From NCBI GenBank assembly GCA_021800255.1, contig JAJYZC010000041.1:1-35030 (forward strand): DNA of 35,030 bases, written 5' to 3'. A program made the position numbers and the translations under genes. A model generated the notes under the pieces. That model saw only the letters and a program-made list of their open reading frames with translations. It was not told the origin of the DNA and made no database searches. The DNA is from Acidobacteriota bacterium. GTDB taxonomy: Bacteria; Acidobacteriota; Terriglobia; Terriglobales; Acidobacteriaceae. Below, piece after piece: positions 17,301 to 24,951 of the stretch. Position 1 is the stretch's first letter, and each line of letters opens with the position of its first letter.

Positions 17301-17936
17301 CAGTTGATCGCGTAGCGCGGCGCTCATGTCCGGATTCTGAAGGACGGCGCCGACGCCTGTGTCCCAACTCTGGGTATGGGGGTTGAAATTGTTCACGAGG
17401 GGAAAGATCTCGGTGTCCACCTGCGCCGCCTGAATCACGTTCTTCACTTTGTTCAGGTAGTCGGGATCGTGTACCGTATTGCCCTGGATCACCTGATACT
17501 CGTGGAGATTGTCCCCGGTCATCGCCATCAGCGTGCCATTGGGCGAATCCACGTGCAGCCATTGCGGAAACAGCATATCGAGGTGGTGAATGTATTCCTT
17601 CAGCGAGGAGTAGCTGCCCGCGTCGTCCGGCACGTAATAGGCGGCGCGCAAACCCTCGCCGGAGTTGAGGGGAATTTCAGAGGGCTTGCGGGTGGTCGTG
17701 CGGTGCCTGAAGGAACGCCTGCCTCGAATGCGCAGCAACGGCGACCGGTCCGGCAAGGCTTTGTAATTATGCTTGGGAGCGGGCAGCAGCAATTGGGGCA
17801 AGTGCTGATGGTGCAGCACGTTGATGATGAACCCGGCCAGGATCAGCGTAGAGAGTACGGCCGCGATGTCGAAGATGCGGCGCAGCCGCCTCCACCGCTT
17901 GCGCTGCGGATCGTAGAAGATCTGTCTATCCTGCAT
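14400..17936 (-). CDS. Trifunctional GH18-like / NodB deacetylase / GT2 synthase
   Basis: 1178 residues from the ATG at 17936. A cytoplasmic tail and one membrane helix (about 22-43) precede a GH18-like domain (about 90-440). Its catalytic strand reads HGLSLDFE at about 223-230, keeping D and E but not the first D of DGxxxDxE. A complete CE4 NodB domain follows (about 510-720): SFDDGPD (519-525), NHTYTHP (571-577), RPPYD (610-614) and LLHDG (682-686). After one or two helices comes a processive GT2 domain (about 795-1040) with VDDGS, DAD, ED and QRFRW (1012-1016), then several C-terminal helices. The order puts synthesis in the cytoplasm and deacetylation/hydrolysis in the periplasm, as if PgaC and PgaB of poly-GlcNAc synthesis were one chain. 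The polymer is not known. Confidence 0.93.
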   Translation of the reverse strand: MQDRQIFYDPQRKRWRRLRRIFDIAAVLSTLILAGFIINVLHHQHLPQLLLPAPKHNYKALPDRSPLLRIRGRRSFRHRTTTRKPSEIPLNSGEGLRAAYYVPDDAGSYSSLKEYIHHLDMLFPQWLHVDSPNGTLMAMTGDNLHEYQVIQGNTVHDPDYLNKVKNVIQAAQVDTEIFPLVNNFNPHTQSWDTGVGAVLQNPDMSAALRDQLMRFLLAYPVYHGLSLDFESLPGDADPAYLSFIQALYAQMHPRNLRLYVNVDASTSASDLKTIAANSDGIILMNYDQHEIDSGPGPIASQDWFAANLRRVLKSVPKQKLICAMANYGYDWAMSMPNRKNRWHFEPQVLNTEDLSVSDAWQEAADVGADVDLDFDSLNPHFEYIDEDAHEHHVVWFLDAVTLLNEMRAARAMGLETFALWRLGEEDRSLWNVWDRPNAPQAPQQLSVVLPGHDVNTQGEGDILRVVGLPHPGRRIVTVDTDDPSPSDQLIVDEHMVVYPQPYLIQQYGYHPKLKEVAISFDDGPDPRWTPKILDILKAKHVHATFFEIGDEAAENVGLMQRVYRDGNEIGNHTYTHPDISEIARSQLDLEVDLTERLFESKLGVQPLFFRPPYDIDEEPDTDDEAAPVVRIQRDGFTIIGNKIDTNDWNEHPRKSPQEILDSVLAQLRAMKTKPQFSGSIILLHDGGGDRSATVAALPVLIDGLRARGYKFVQVSALMGKTRAEVMPKLSFGQWVRTIPDSIAFSSAAIIAKFIVLVFFVGDVLMSVRFLFIGVLAVFDRLRKPIRRASPDYNPRVAVLIPAYNEEAVIVRTIRSVLNSDYKNLHVIVVDDGSVDRTAEVAREAFAEEIAAGRVRILSKHNEGKAAALNYGLEHIDEEIYVGIDADTAIAADAISKLIPHFQDPTVGAMAGNAKVGNKVNLWTRWQALEYITSQNFERRALDVFHVVTVVPGAIGAWRTAAVKAAGGYPLNTVAEDADLTMHLLEMQLKVDYEDRALAFTEAPASMKSLMSQRFRWSFGTLQAVWKHRAAFARNKAMGLFALPNIVIFQMILPLVSPFIDVMFAAGVGNYFIDRYYHPEAASATSLEKLVAYFLAFLLIDFVTSAVAFSLERRHPANKGDAWLLFHIWLQRFAYRQVFSLVLAKTLKRAIDGQPFDWNKLERTAKMSKNAEVLSEAVH

Positions 17937-18141
17937 GGCCGGTCTCATTTGCTGCACGTTCGCCCAGCTCACCCTGAGCGCGGCCTTCCCGCTCCCTGTG
18001 AGGCTTCAACTCCCCCTGCCGAGGCAACAAAACGAAACGCAAGGCCGGTAAACCGGCCCAAAAGAACCTTGCTTGACCTTCACGGTACATCAAACGCCAC
18101 TTCCTGAACGGTGCAGCACGGACGCGGAAACGGACTACAGT

Positions 18142-19677
18142 ATGAATCGTATGGAAGCTACCCCGGGGAGTCAATCGACTGTTTTGCGCCGGATGATGGC
18201 CAAGGCCGCCCCAGCGGCACTGCTGGCGGCGCCGCTGGCCGTTGCCCTGGCGTTGCGCCTGTGGATGCTCGAAAGCTTATTTCAGCCCAATGGCGATACG
18301 CTGGTCTACGGGGACCTGGCAAAAAATCTCCTCCTTCACCGACGCTACGCGCTCACATCTCCAAGCGGCGATATTTATTCGACGCTGATCCGCCTCCCCG
18401 GGTATCCGCTGTTCCTGGCCGCCTGTTTCCGGCTCTTTGGCATGGAGAATTATTTTGCCGCGGCTTGCGTGCAGATCGTGCTGGACTTAGCAGCCTGTCT
18501 TCTGACAGCCGATTTCGCCCGCCGCATCGCTCCGCCGGCCTGGAAACAAAGCGCCCTGCGGGCCACGCTCTGGCTGGCTGCGCTGTGCCCTTTCACGGCC
18601 TCTTATACGGCAGATCCGCTGGCCGAAATGCCGACGGTCTTTCTGCTGGCGCTGGCGCTGTGGGCGCTGGCGCGGTTCCACGGCGCGCCAGAGTCAGCGG
18701 CGGCCGGTTCCGGACGCAGAAACGGTCAAGCGGCGATTTCATTGAGGGGGCTTCTCCGTTGGGCTGAGGGACCGACCTGGGGCAACGCTCTCTGCTTTAC
18801 CTTCGCCGTAACCGGAGCCGCGCTGCTCCGCCCGGAGGGCGCGCTCGCCGCCGTAGCCCTGGCGCCGGCCATGGTCTTCGGCTGGCCGGGCGGCCACGAC
18901 GCCGGGATCATCCCGCGGCGAAAACTGCTGCGCATGACGCTGGTGTGCGTTCTGCTGGCGCTGGCGCCCTTTGCCGCGTGGGCATGGCGGAACTGGCGGG
19001 TCTTCCACGTCTTCCAACCCTTGGCGCCGCGTTTGGCCATGGACGGAAACGAGAACCGCATGGAAGGGTGGGAGCGATGGGTGAAGACCTGGTGCCTGGA
19101 CTTCATTTCCACCGAGGAAATCTATTGGAACGTTCCCGACGGCGAGTTGGACGTGAGCAATCTGCCTGCCCGCGCCTTCGACTCGCACGCCCAGTACGAA
19201 GCAACGGTCGCGCTGGCTCGCAAATACGAGCGCGACGACGAGCACATTACGCCCGCTATCGACGCGGGCTTTGAGCGGCTGGCCGAGCAGCGCATCGCCG
19301 CGCACCCCTGGCGCGATGATCTCTGGCTGCCCTTGGGGCGCTTAGCCGATATGTGGCTGCGCCCGCGGCTGGACAACCTGAACAACGATCAGGACTGGTG
19401 GGCATATGCTCTCCATCCCGGTGAGACGCTTTTCGATTGGGCCTATGCCGGCCTCAATGCGCTCTATTTGCTTCTGGGGCTCGCGGGCCTGTGGCTGCGC
19501 CCACGCTTCTGGACCGCGATGCTCGCTTATATGCTGCTGCGCAGCGCTTTGCTTTTGACCCTCGCAGCCCCCGAAACCCGTTACACGCTGGAGTGCTTCC
19601 CTATGCTGTTCGCTCTGGGGGGAATCGCCATGGCCGCGGGGATCGCAAGGCTGCGGCGGCGCGGGATTGAGGGCTGA
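18142..19677 (+). CDS. GT39/ArnT-like membrane glycosyltransferase (GT-C fold)
   Basis: 511 residues. The first helix (about 22-45) is followed by FQPNGDTLVYGDLAKNLLLH, whose aspartates match the catalytic extracytoplasmic loop of GT-C enzymes. Y-S-x-x-x-R-x-P-G-Y-P-L-F (in STLIRLPGYPLFLA) is another family pattern. About nine further hydrophobic segments follow, with a soluble insert around residues 290-420 and a C-terminal helix group ending in ETRYTLECFPMLFALGG, where R-Y is typical. Such enzymes use polyprenyl-phosphate sugars to modify proteins or lipids on the periplasmic face. It is divergent from the fused glycan gene, which may mean a shared role in surface sugars. The start at 18142 is chosen over 18073 because the helix then begins at a normal distance; 18151 is possible. 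Confidence 0.8.
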   Translation: MNRMEATPGSQSTVLRRMMAKAAPAALLAAPLAVALALRLWMLESLFQPNGDTLVYGDLAKNLLLHRRYALTSPSGDIYSTLIRLPGYPLFLAACFRLFGMENYFAAACVQIVLDLAACLLTADFARRIAPPAWKQSALRATLWLAALCPFTASYTADPLAEMPTVFLLALALWALARFHGAPESAAAGSGRRNGQAAISLRGLLRWAEGPTWGNALCFTFAVTGAALLRPEGALAAVALAPAMVFGWPGGHDAGIIPRRKLLRMTLVCVLLALAPFAAWAWRNWRVFHVFQPLAPRLAMDGNENRMEGWERWVKTWCLDFISTEEIYWNVPDGELDVSNLPARAFDSHAQYEATVALARKYERDDEHITPAIDAGFERLAEQRIAAHPWRDDLWLPLGRLADMWLRPRLDNLNNDQDWWAYALHPGETLFDWAYAGLNALYLLLGLAGLWLRPRFWTAMLAYMLLRSALLLTLAAPETRYTLECFPMLFALGGIAMAAGIARLRRRGIEG

Positions 19678-19684
19678 GGATCAG

Positions 19685-20383
19685 TTAGTGGTTCAAGTAC
19701 GTGGTGTGGCTGCCGGTTTTGAAGGTAAAGGCATTGCCGGGTAGGGATCGGTTGATCCGGATATTCGTATATGTCGCCGTGCGGGTTTGGCCTTGCCCTT
19801 CGTCGAAGACCTGCTTCACGCTCACCCCGGTGTCCAGGTCGATCCACATGGTGACTTCAGGAAGATTTTTTCGGATGGCAGGGTCTTTGGGAACCATCTC
19901 CAGTTTTTCGGTCTTTCCGCCATTCAGCATCTCCGCCCCGTCGTCTTGGATGTTCCACTTTTCTGCGAGCTCTTGGCCGCTGGCGCCAAAGCCGAGCATG
20001 AACCAGCTTTTGTAGCGGCTGAACTTGCTCAGCCTGGTCACCTGGTCGATCAGCTTTTGATACAACTCAATGACGCCGTTCCGGCAGCAAACGATCACCT
20101 CGGGTGCGCGCTGGCCGTTGACCCGCTCGATGTGTATGCCCATTTGAAAGCCTGAGCCATTGCGCCGGTAGTAGACCTCGCCCGTTTGCACCTCGGTGTC
20201 CGGAACCGGCTCGGTTTGTACGTTCTTGTACACGAAATCGGCCGAGGCAGTATGGAAGCGGGCGGCGGCAGCGTCAAGCCGCTGCAGCACGGCCTTCAAA
20301 TCTCCGGCCGCGAAGGCCGGCTGCACCGGAATCGAGCCCAGCGCGATGGATACAGCCAAGACTAGCTTTCTTCCCAATGGCAT
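19685..20383 (-). CDS. LolA-like outer-membrane lipoprotein carrier
   Basis: 232 residues from the ATG at 20383, preceded by AGGAAGGGG. The signal peptide MPLGRKLVLAVSIALG.. is cleaved near AFA-AGD. The mature protein begins with DLKAVLQRLDAAAARFHTAS, the usual LolA helix, and continues as an open beta-barrel-like half-shell. TGEVYYRRNGSGFQMGIHIE and later PEVTMWIDLDTGVSVKQVFD are LolA/DUF-type strands. LolA proteins carry lipoproteins across the periplasm. Acidobacterial members of this type are often annotated only as 'outer membrane lipoprotein carrier family', and they may carry other lipids. It lies 52 bases after the single-TM protein gene and probably belongs to the serS operon. It converges with the GT39-like gene, with only 7 bases between the stops. 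Confidence 0.82.
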   Translation of the reverse strand: MPLGRKLVLAVSIALGSIPVQPAFAAGDLKAVLQRLDAAAARFHTASADFVYKNVQTEPVPDTEVQTGEVYYRRNGSGFQMGIHIERVNGQRAPEVIVCCRNGVIELYQKLIDQVTRLSKFSRYKSWFMLGFGASGQELAEKWNIQDDGAEMLNGGKTEKLEMVPKDPAIRKNLPEVTMWIDLDTGVSVKQVFDEGQGQTRTATYTNIRINRSLPGNAFTFKTGSHTTYLNH

Positions 20384-20435
20384 CAAGCCCCTTCCTGTTT
20401 TTGACGCGCATTTGAACCGGACGGCGAAAAATCTT

Positions 20436-20870
20436 TTAGCGGTGCGCCCAAATCTTCCAGGAAAGATTTCCGTGGGCATCAGTCACCGTCTCCCATCGCT
20501 CCACGTAAATTGCGCCGCCGGTGACCGGCTCGATGGCTTCGCGCAGCGCCTCCTTCACTTGCCCTTCTGTAGCGCCTGAGTGAACCTTTACATCCACCGC
20601 CGGCACGGTAATGACCATCCCGTGGAGGCCGTCGCCGGCAATTTGAATCGGGTGCTTGAGGCTGGCGATCGAGGACGGCTGGGCGCCGTAGTCCCACAGG
20701 TGCGGCGTGACGAAGATGAACAGCAGGATCAGCGTCACCATCACGTCATACGGGAAGCTGCCGCGCGAATACGTCCAGAAGAAATAGCTCTTCAGGACCT
20801 GCCCTATGCCCCGCTTGGGCTGCGCCGCCCGATCGGTTGCGCTCAACGGTTCACTTACGGGTTCACTCAC
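20436..20870 (-). CDS. Single-pass membrane protein of unknown function, coupled to serS
   Basis: 144 residues. The GTG start at 20870 overlaps the serS stop (GTGA), which is the classic form of translational coupling; AGGGAG lies just upstream. The N-terminal 35 residues are polar and cytoplasmic, with a duplicated SEPVSEP. One helix follows at about 44-58 ([17 protein letters not shown]), then a periplasmic domain of about 85 residues ([20 protein letters not shown] onward, ending WKIWAHR). The layout of a short tail, one helix and a small alpha/beta domain recalls ExbD/TolR, but the conserved ExbD aspartate in the helix is not seen, so I do not assign it. Its place between serS and a LolA-like gene suggests an envelope role. 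Confidence 0.75.
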   Translation of the reverse strand: MSEPVSEPLSATDRAAQPKRGIGQVLKSYFFWTYSRGSFPYDVMVTLILLFIFVTPHLWDYGAQPSSIASLKHPIQIAGDGLHGMVITVPAVDVKVHSGATEGQVKEALREAIEPVTGGAIYVERWETVTDAHGNLSWKIWAHR

Positions 20871-22204
20871 GGCTCCCTCGCAATGCGCTCTAAGCCTCCC
20901 ATATAGGGTCGTAGAGCCTCTGGAATCAGCACCGCGCTGTCGGCCTGCTGATAGTTCTCCACAATCGCCACCCAGGTGCGGCCCACGGCCAGCCCGCTGC
21001 CGTTCAGGGTGTGCACAAACTCCGGCTTGGCCTTGGCCGCCGGCCCGGTCGCCGCCCGGTAGCGGATGTTCGCACGCCGCGCCTGAAAGGCGTCGAAGTT
21101 CGAGCAGGAGGAAATCTCCCGGTAAAGCCCCTGGCCCGGCAGCCATACCTCCAAATCATACGTCTTGGCCGAGGAAAAGCCCGTATCGGCGGTGCACAGC
21201 AAAACCCGGCGATAGGGCAGTTCCAGCGCCTCCAGAATCTCCTCGGCGTCGCGGGTGAGACGCTCGTGCTCGGCCTCCGACTGGTCGGGCCGCGTGAACT
21301 TCACCAGCTCCACCTTCTGGAACTGATGCTGGCGGATGATGCCGCGCGTGTCCTTGCCCGCCGCGCCCGCCTCGGCGCGGAAGCACGGCGTATAGGCCGC
21401 GAGCGAGATGGGCAACCGCGCCCCGTCCAGAATCTCGTCCCGGTAGAGATTCGTCACCGGAACCTCGGCCGTCGGAATCAGCCAATGATCGCTGTCCTTG
21501 TACTCGCCGCGCGTGGCGGCGTCGGCGTCGGCGTCCGAACAGCGAAAGAGGTCCTCGGCAAACTTGGGCAACTGGCCGGTGCCGAACAGGCTCTTCGAGT
21601 TGACCATGAACGGCGGCAGCACCTCGGTATAGCCGTGCCGGCGCGTGTGCAGGTCGAGCATGAAGCTGATGAGCGCCCGCTCCAGCCGCGCCCCCGCGCC
21701 CATGTACACCGCAAACCGCGCTCCGCTCAGCTTGGCCGCGCGCTCCAGATCGAGAATCCCCAGCGCTTCGCCGATCTCCCAATGGGGCTTGGGCATAAAG
21801 TCAAAGTCGGGCATCTTGCCCCAAATTTTGACGGTGAGATTGTCGGCTTCGGAGGCGCCAACGGGAACTTCGTCGCGGGTGAGGTTGGGAACGCGGGCAA
21901 GAGTGAGGCGTAGCTGCTCATCTAAAGCCGCCGCGTTCCTGTCCAGTTCCTCCAGCTTGTCTTTGAGCGCCCGCGTCTCCTCCATCTGCGCGGCGGCGTC
22001 CTGACCAGCTCTCCTCAGCGCGCCCACCTGCTGGCTTAGCTCGTTGCGGCGCGCCTTCAACTGCTCAGCCTGGGTGATGGCCTCGCGCCGGCTCTTGTCC
22101 AGGGCGCGAAAATCCCCCAGCAGCGCCGCGGGGTCGGCCCCGCGCGCGCGAAGTTTCGCTTCCACCAGCTCCAGGTTGGCGCGAACGAATCCTAAGTCGA
22201 GCAT
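20867..22204 (-). CDS. serS: Seryl-tRNA synthetase
   Basis: 445 residues, slightly above the common 420-430. It charges tRNA-Ser and tRNA-Sec with serine. The N-terminal two-helix coiled coil (about 1-110; [20 protein letters not shown]) is the tRNA-binding arm. The class II core has motif 2 ([20 protein letters not shown] followed by QFQKVEL) and motif 3 (the [20 protein letters not shown] region, carrying the conserved arginine). The start [15 protein letters not shown] is the normal family beginning. A short insert around [19 protein letters not shown] is less conserved. The gene heads a leftward cluster with the single-TM protein and the LolA-like gene; the overlap with the next gene is 4 bases. 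Confidence 0.97.
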   Translation of the reverse strand: MLDLGFVRANLELVEAKLRARGADPAALLGDFRALDKSRREAITQAEQLKARRNELSQQVGALRRAGQDAAAQMEETRALKDKLEELDRNAAALDEQLRLTLARVPNLTRDEVPVGASEADNLTVKIWGKMPDFDFMPKPHWEIGEALGILDLERAAKLSGARFAVYMGAGARLERALISFMLDLHTRRHGYTEVLPPFMVNSKSLFGTGQLPKFAEDLFRCSDADADAATRGEYKDSDHWLIPTAEVPVTNLYRDEILDGARLPISLAAYTPCFRAEAGAAGKDTRGIIRQHQFQKVELVKFTRPDQSEAEHERLTRDAEEILEALELPYRRVLLCTADTGFSSAKTYDLEVWLPGQGLYREISSCSNFDAFQARRANIRYRAATGPAAKAKPEFVHTLNGSGLAVGRTWVAIVENYQQADSAVLIPEALRPYMGGLERIAREP

Positions 22205-22279
22205 CGCTTTATCAGTTTAGCCGAGAGGCATTCACAGGAACCCGTCCTTTCACCGCGCCGGAGGCGCAACGGTTGTTAG

Positions 22280-22345
22280 CCCCGCGCTTCAGCGTGGGGA
22301 AGAAGCCAGCCCAAAAACAAGCGCCAGCCCCGTAGGGACGGCGCA
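22280..22345. repeat. REP-like pair of palindromes
   Basis: CCCCGCGCT (22280-22288) and AGCGTGGGG (22291-22299) form a 9-bp stem with one G-T pair and a 2-base loop. GCGCC (22321) and GGCGC (to 22345) then flank an inner AGCCCCGTAGGGAC. The wording (CCCGCGCTTCAGCGTGGGG, then GCCAGCCCCGTAGGGACGGC) resembles intergenic repeats I associate with acidobacterial genomes. Only one copy occurs in this window. It lies upstream of serS and downstream of the DUF309 gene. Confidence 0.55.
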
Positions 22346-22421
22346 AATCCGCCGGAAATCCCGCCCCATCCCAGCTCTGTGAATGTCATGGCCCCGCTAC
22401 AGCTACCCAGATCAATCGCGA

Positions 22422-22790
22422 TCAATCTGGATCCGCCGGCCGGATTTGCGGACACTGCTCCGGCAGCCCGAAGTCCTGGTCTTCAAGCCCCCTCAGCCAC
22501 GCTTTCACCTCTGCGCGCAGCGGGGCCACGGCGATGCCTGCGAACTGCGGCGGACTGGCGTCCAGCCGCCGCAGCGCCCTTCGCAACAGAGAAGCCGCGC
22601 CGGCGCGGTTGCCGGCCCGCAGGTGGTGAAACGCGGCCGTCATCTGAATCAGCGCCTGCACAACGCTCTTCTCCGCCCCGTCGAGTCCCAACCAGACGCG
22701 CTCCCAGTGCTCGTGCGCCAGGAAGAATTCCTCGTTCCGGTAGCAGGCCAGTCCCTCGGCCAGCGCCCCAGTTCTCCAGTCGAGAGGCAC
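22422..22790 (-). CDS. DUF309 domain protein
   Basis: 122 residues, all helical. GLACYRNEEFFLAHEHWERV matches the DUF309 core, with the conserved H-E-x-W-E, followed by LIQMTAAFHHLRAGNRAGAA, the second conserved helix pair. LRRALRRLDASPPQFAGIAV is the usual third part. Members are small soluble cytoplasmic proteins of unknown function with a conserved histidine/glutamate patch that might bind metal. The gene is separated from serS by about 220 bases containing REP-like palindromes, and it is divergent from the TerC-family gene. The ATG at 22790 is at a normal distance from the motif. Confidence 0.85.
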   Translation of the reverse strand: MPLDWRTGALAEGLACYRNEEFFLAHEHWERVWLGLDGAEKSVVQALIQMTAAFHHLRAGNRAGAASLLRRALRRLDASPPQFAGIAVAPLRAEVKAWLRGLEDQDFGLPEQCPQIRPADPD

Positions 22791-23001
22791 GGTTCAACTC
22801 CTCGTGTTGTCCCATTCTAACGATGGCCTTCGCGCCGGCCAGAGAAGCTGCGCGCACAGGTTGCTCGGCCTCGATGGTTTAATCCGCTCGCCTGCACAAT
22901 GCAATTCAGGCCGTCCCCGTGAAGATGCAGCCATGCGCCGGGAAGTAATAGAGATAGAGGCCGGTACGCACGGCGGCGGCGGCTTGGGATAGCATCCAGC
23001 T

Positions 23002-23859
23002 ATGATTGCCGGCGCAAGCTGGGCCTGGTGGGCGGGTTTTCACGCCGTAATCGCCGCGCTGCTGGCGGTGGACATGCTCTTGCCCGTCCGCGGGCGCTTT
23101 GCGCACCGCAAACAAGCCCTTGCCTGGCTGGCAACGGCGGTCATGGTGCTGGCCGCCGCCGGCTTTGCGGCGTGGATCGCCGTGGCCAAGGGCCGCCAGC
23201 TCGCGCTCGAATTCGTCGCCGGCTACACCATTGAGGGATCACTCAGCGCCGATAACCTCATTGTTTTTCTGCTCCTCTTTGAGGGCTTCCAGCTTGGCCC
23301 GCGCCGCCAACAAAAAGCACTCCTCTGGGGCGTGGCCGGCGCCATCGTACTGCGGGCGCTGTTTATTGCCGCCGGCATCACGCTCCTTCAGCGCTTCGAC
23401 TGGATCAAGTGGGCCATTGGTCTCTTTCTCTTGTATGCGGCCTGGCGGCTGGTGCGCGGAGGCTCGGCGCGGGAGTCTTTTCCGGGGTGGATTCGGCGCC
23501 TCCAGCCGGCCAAAGGCTCGCTGCTGCCGGTCATTCTTGCGGTTGAATTCGTTGATCTGCTCTTCGCCACCGACTCCATTCCTGCCGTGCTGGCCGTTAC
23601 CCGCAATCCTTTCGTGGTCTACACCTCGAACATTTTGGCCGTCCTGGGGCTGCGCTCGCTTTATCTGGCGCTGGCTCCCCTGGCTGGCCGCTTCCGTTAC
23701 CTGCACTACGGGCTGGGCGCGCTGCTGGCCTTCGTGGCTCTGAAGATGCTGGCCACGCCTTGGATTCGAGTGCCCGTCCCGCTCGCGCTGGTGGTGATGG
23801 GCGTCATTTTGGCCGCCTGCGCAGCCACCGCCGTGCTGACCAAAGACTCTGGCGCTTGA
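23002..23859 (+). CDS. TerC/Alx-family membrane protein
   Basis: 285 residues with about eight helices. The family hallmarks are EGSLSADNLIVFLLLFEGF, with acidic residues in the membrane, and later AVEFVDLLFATDSIPAVLAV, the duplicated acidic motif. Characterised relatives (Alx, MeeF/MeeY, TerC) export manganese or help load metal onto secreted proteins. The next gene, 42 bases downstream, is a CDF metal exporter, which supports a metal role. I looked for a yybP-ykoY manganese riboswitch in the 210 bases upstream and did not see its conserved core. GGGA lies before the ATG. Family assignment is firm; the metal is an inference. Confidence 0.9.
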   Translation: MIAGASWAWWAGFHAVIAALLAVDMLLPVRGRFAHRKQALAWLATAVMVLAAAGFAAWIAVAKGRQLALEFVAGYTIEGSLSADNLIVFLLLFEGFQLGPRRQQKALLWGVAGAIVLRALFIAAGITLLQRFDWIKWAIGLFLLYAAWRLVRGGSARESFPGWIRRLQPAKGSLLPVILAVEFVDLLFATDSIPAVLAVTRNPFVVYTSNILAVLGLRSLYLALAPLAGRFRYLHYGLGALLAFVALKMLATPWIRVPVPLALVVMGVILAACAATAVLTKDSGA

Positions 23860-23901
23860 CCGGGTTGGCGCCCTATACCCATCCCCGGTTACACTTGCAG
23901 T

Positions 23902-24858
23902 ATGCACGTCCATGCGGCCGCGCCGGGCCCCAGCGCGAAAAGAACCAGGATCGTTCTTCGCATTTCTCTGGCGGCGACGCTCGCCTATGTCGTAGTGACT
24001 TTTGTTGCCGGTTTGCGCGCCCACTCTCTGGCGCTGCTGTCCGAGTCCGGCCACAACGCTTCTGATTTTCTCGCCCTCCTGCTCAGCTCGGCCGCCGTCT
24101 ACTTCCAGTCGCGCCCGGCCGACAGCACCAAGACCTTCGGCTACCAGCGTGCCGGCGTGCTAGCCGCATTCGTCAATGCCGCCGTGCTGATTTTGATCTC
24201 TCTCTGGATTCTTGCGGAGGCCGTGCGCCGGCTTTCCAGCCCCGTGGCCGTCGAGCCGCGGGTGATGATGATCGTGGCCGCGGCCGGGGTGGTGATGAAC
24301 GGCGCCATCGCTGCGCTGCTGTGGGGCGTGGCCCGCGATGTCAACCTGCGCTCGGCCTTCCTGCACATGGCCGGCGACACGCTTTCGACCGCAGCGGTCA
24401 TCGCCGGCGGCGCGGGCATCCTGTACACCGGCCAGAATTGGATCGATCCCGTTCTGTCGCTGCTGATTGCGGCCCTCATCCTCTGGTCCAGCCTGGGCAT
24501 TGTGCGCGAGACGATCAACATTCTGCTCGAAGGCGCGCCGCGCGGCATCTCGCTGCCCCAGATTCGCTCCGGCATGGAAGCCGTGGACGGCGTCTTCAAC
24601 GTGCACGACCTGCACGTTTGGTCGCTGGGCTCACACACCCGCGCGCTGGCCTGTCATGTAACTATCGCCGACATTCCGCCGTCGGAGAGCGCATGCATCC
24701 TGGCCAAGCTCAACGAACTCTTGCGCGACAGCTTCGCGATCGGACATACGACCATCCAATTCGAGCACACCGGCTGTGATGCGCTAGAGGGCTGCGTAAC
24801 GCCGCCTGGAGCGATGGCCTGCGAAACAGAACTTGGGCGCCACGGCCACTCCCACTGA
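23902..24858 (+). CDS. Cation diffusion facilitator (CzcD/ZitB-like)
   Basis: 318 residues with six helices and a cytoplasmic C-terminal domain. The transport site is HxxxD in helix 2 (SESGHNASDF) and HxxxD in helix 5 (FLHMAGDTLS). This is the histidine-aspartate pattern of zinc-type CDFs; manganese-type members usually have DxxxD. The C-terminal domain (VDGVFNVHDLHVWSLGSHTR) is the usual metal-sensing fold with the H-D-L-H-V-W motif. Histidines at both ends (MHVHAA and HGHSH) fit zinc handling. It exports divalent metal in exchange for protons. The gene is 42 bases downstream of the TerC-family gene and probably shares its transcript. Confidence 0.93.
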   Translation: MHVHAAAPGPSAKRTRIVLRISLAATLAYVVVTFVAGLRAHSLALLSESGHNASDFLALLLSSAAVYFQSRPADSTKTFGYQRAGVLAAFVNAAVLILISLWILAEAVRRLSSPVAVEPRVMMIVAAAGVVMNGAIAALLWGVARDVNLRSAFLHMAGDTLSTAAVIAGGAGILYTGQNWIDPVLSLLIAALILWSSLGIVRETINILLEGAPRGISLPQIRSGMEAVDGVFNVHDLHVWSLGSHTRALACHVTIADIPPSESACILAKLNELLRDSFAIGHTTIQFEHTGCDALEGCVTPPGAMACETELGRHGHSH

Positions 24859-24951
24859 TCGGATTTGAACGCTTTCCGCAAGAACGCCACTCGATCGCTG
24901 TGAATCGGGCGCGCATCTCTGGTTTGCTAAAATTGACTGATTGGAGGGCAT

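Noticed and set aside
22791-23001. Possible yybP-ykoY manganese riboswitch before the TerC-family gene
   Set aside because: I looked for the conserved core and closing helix and did not find them.
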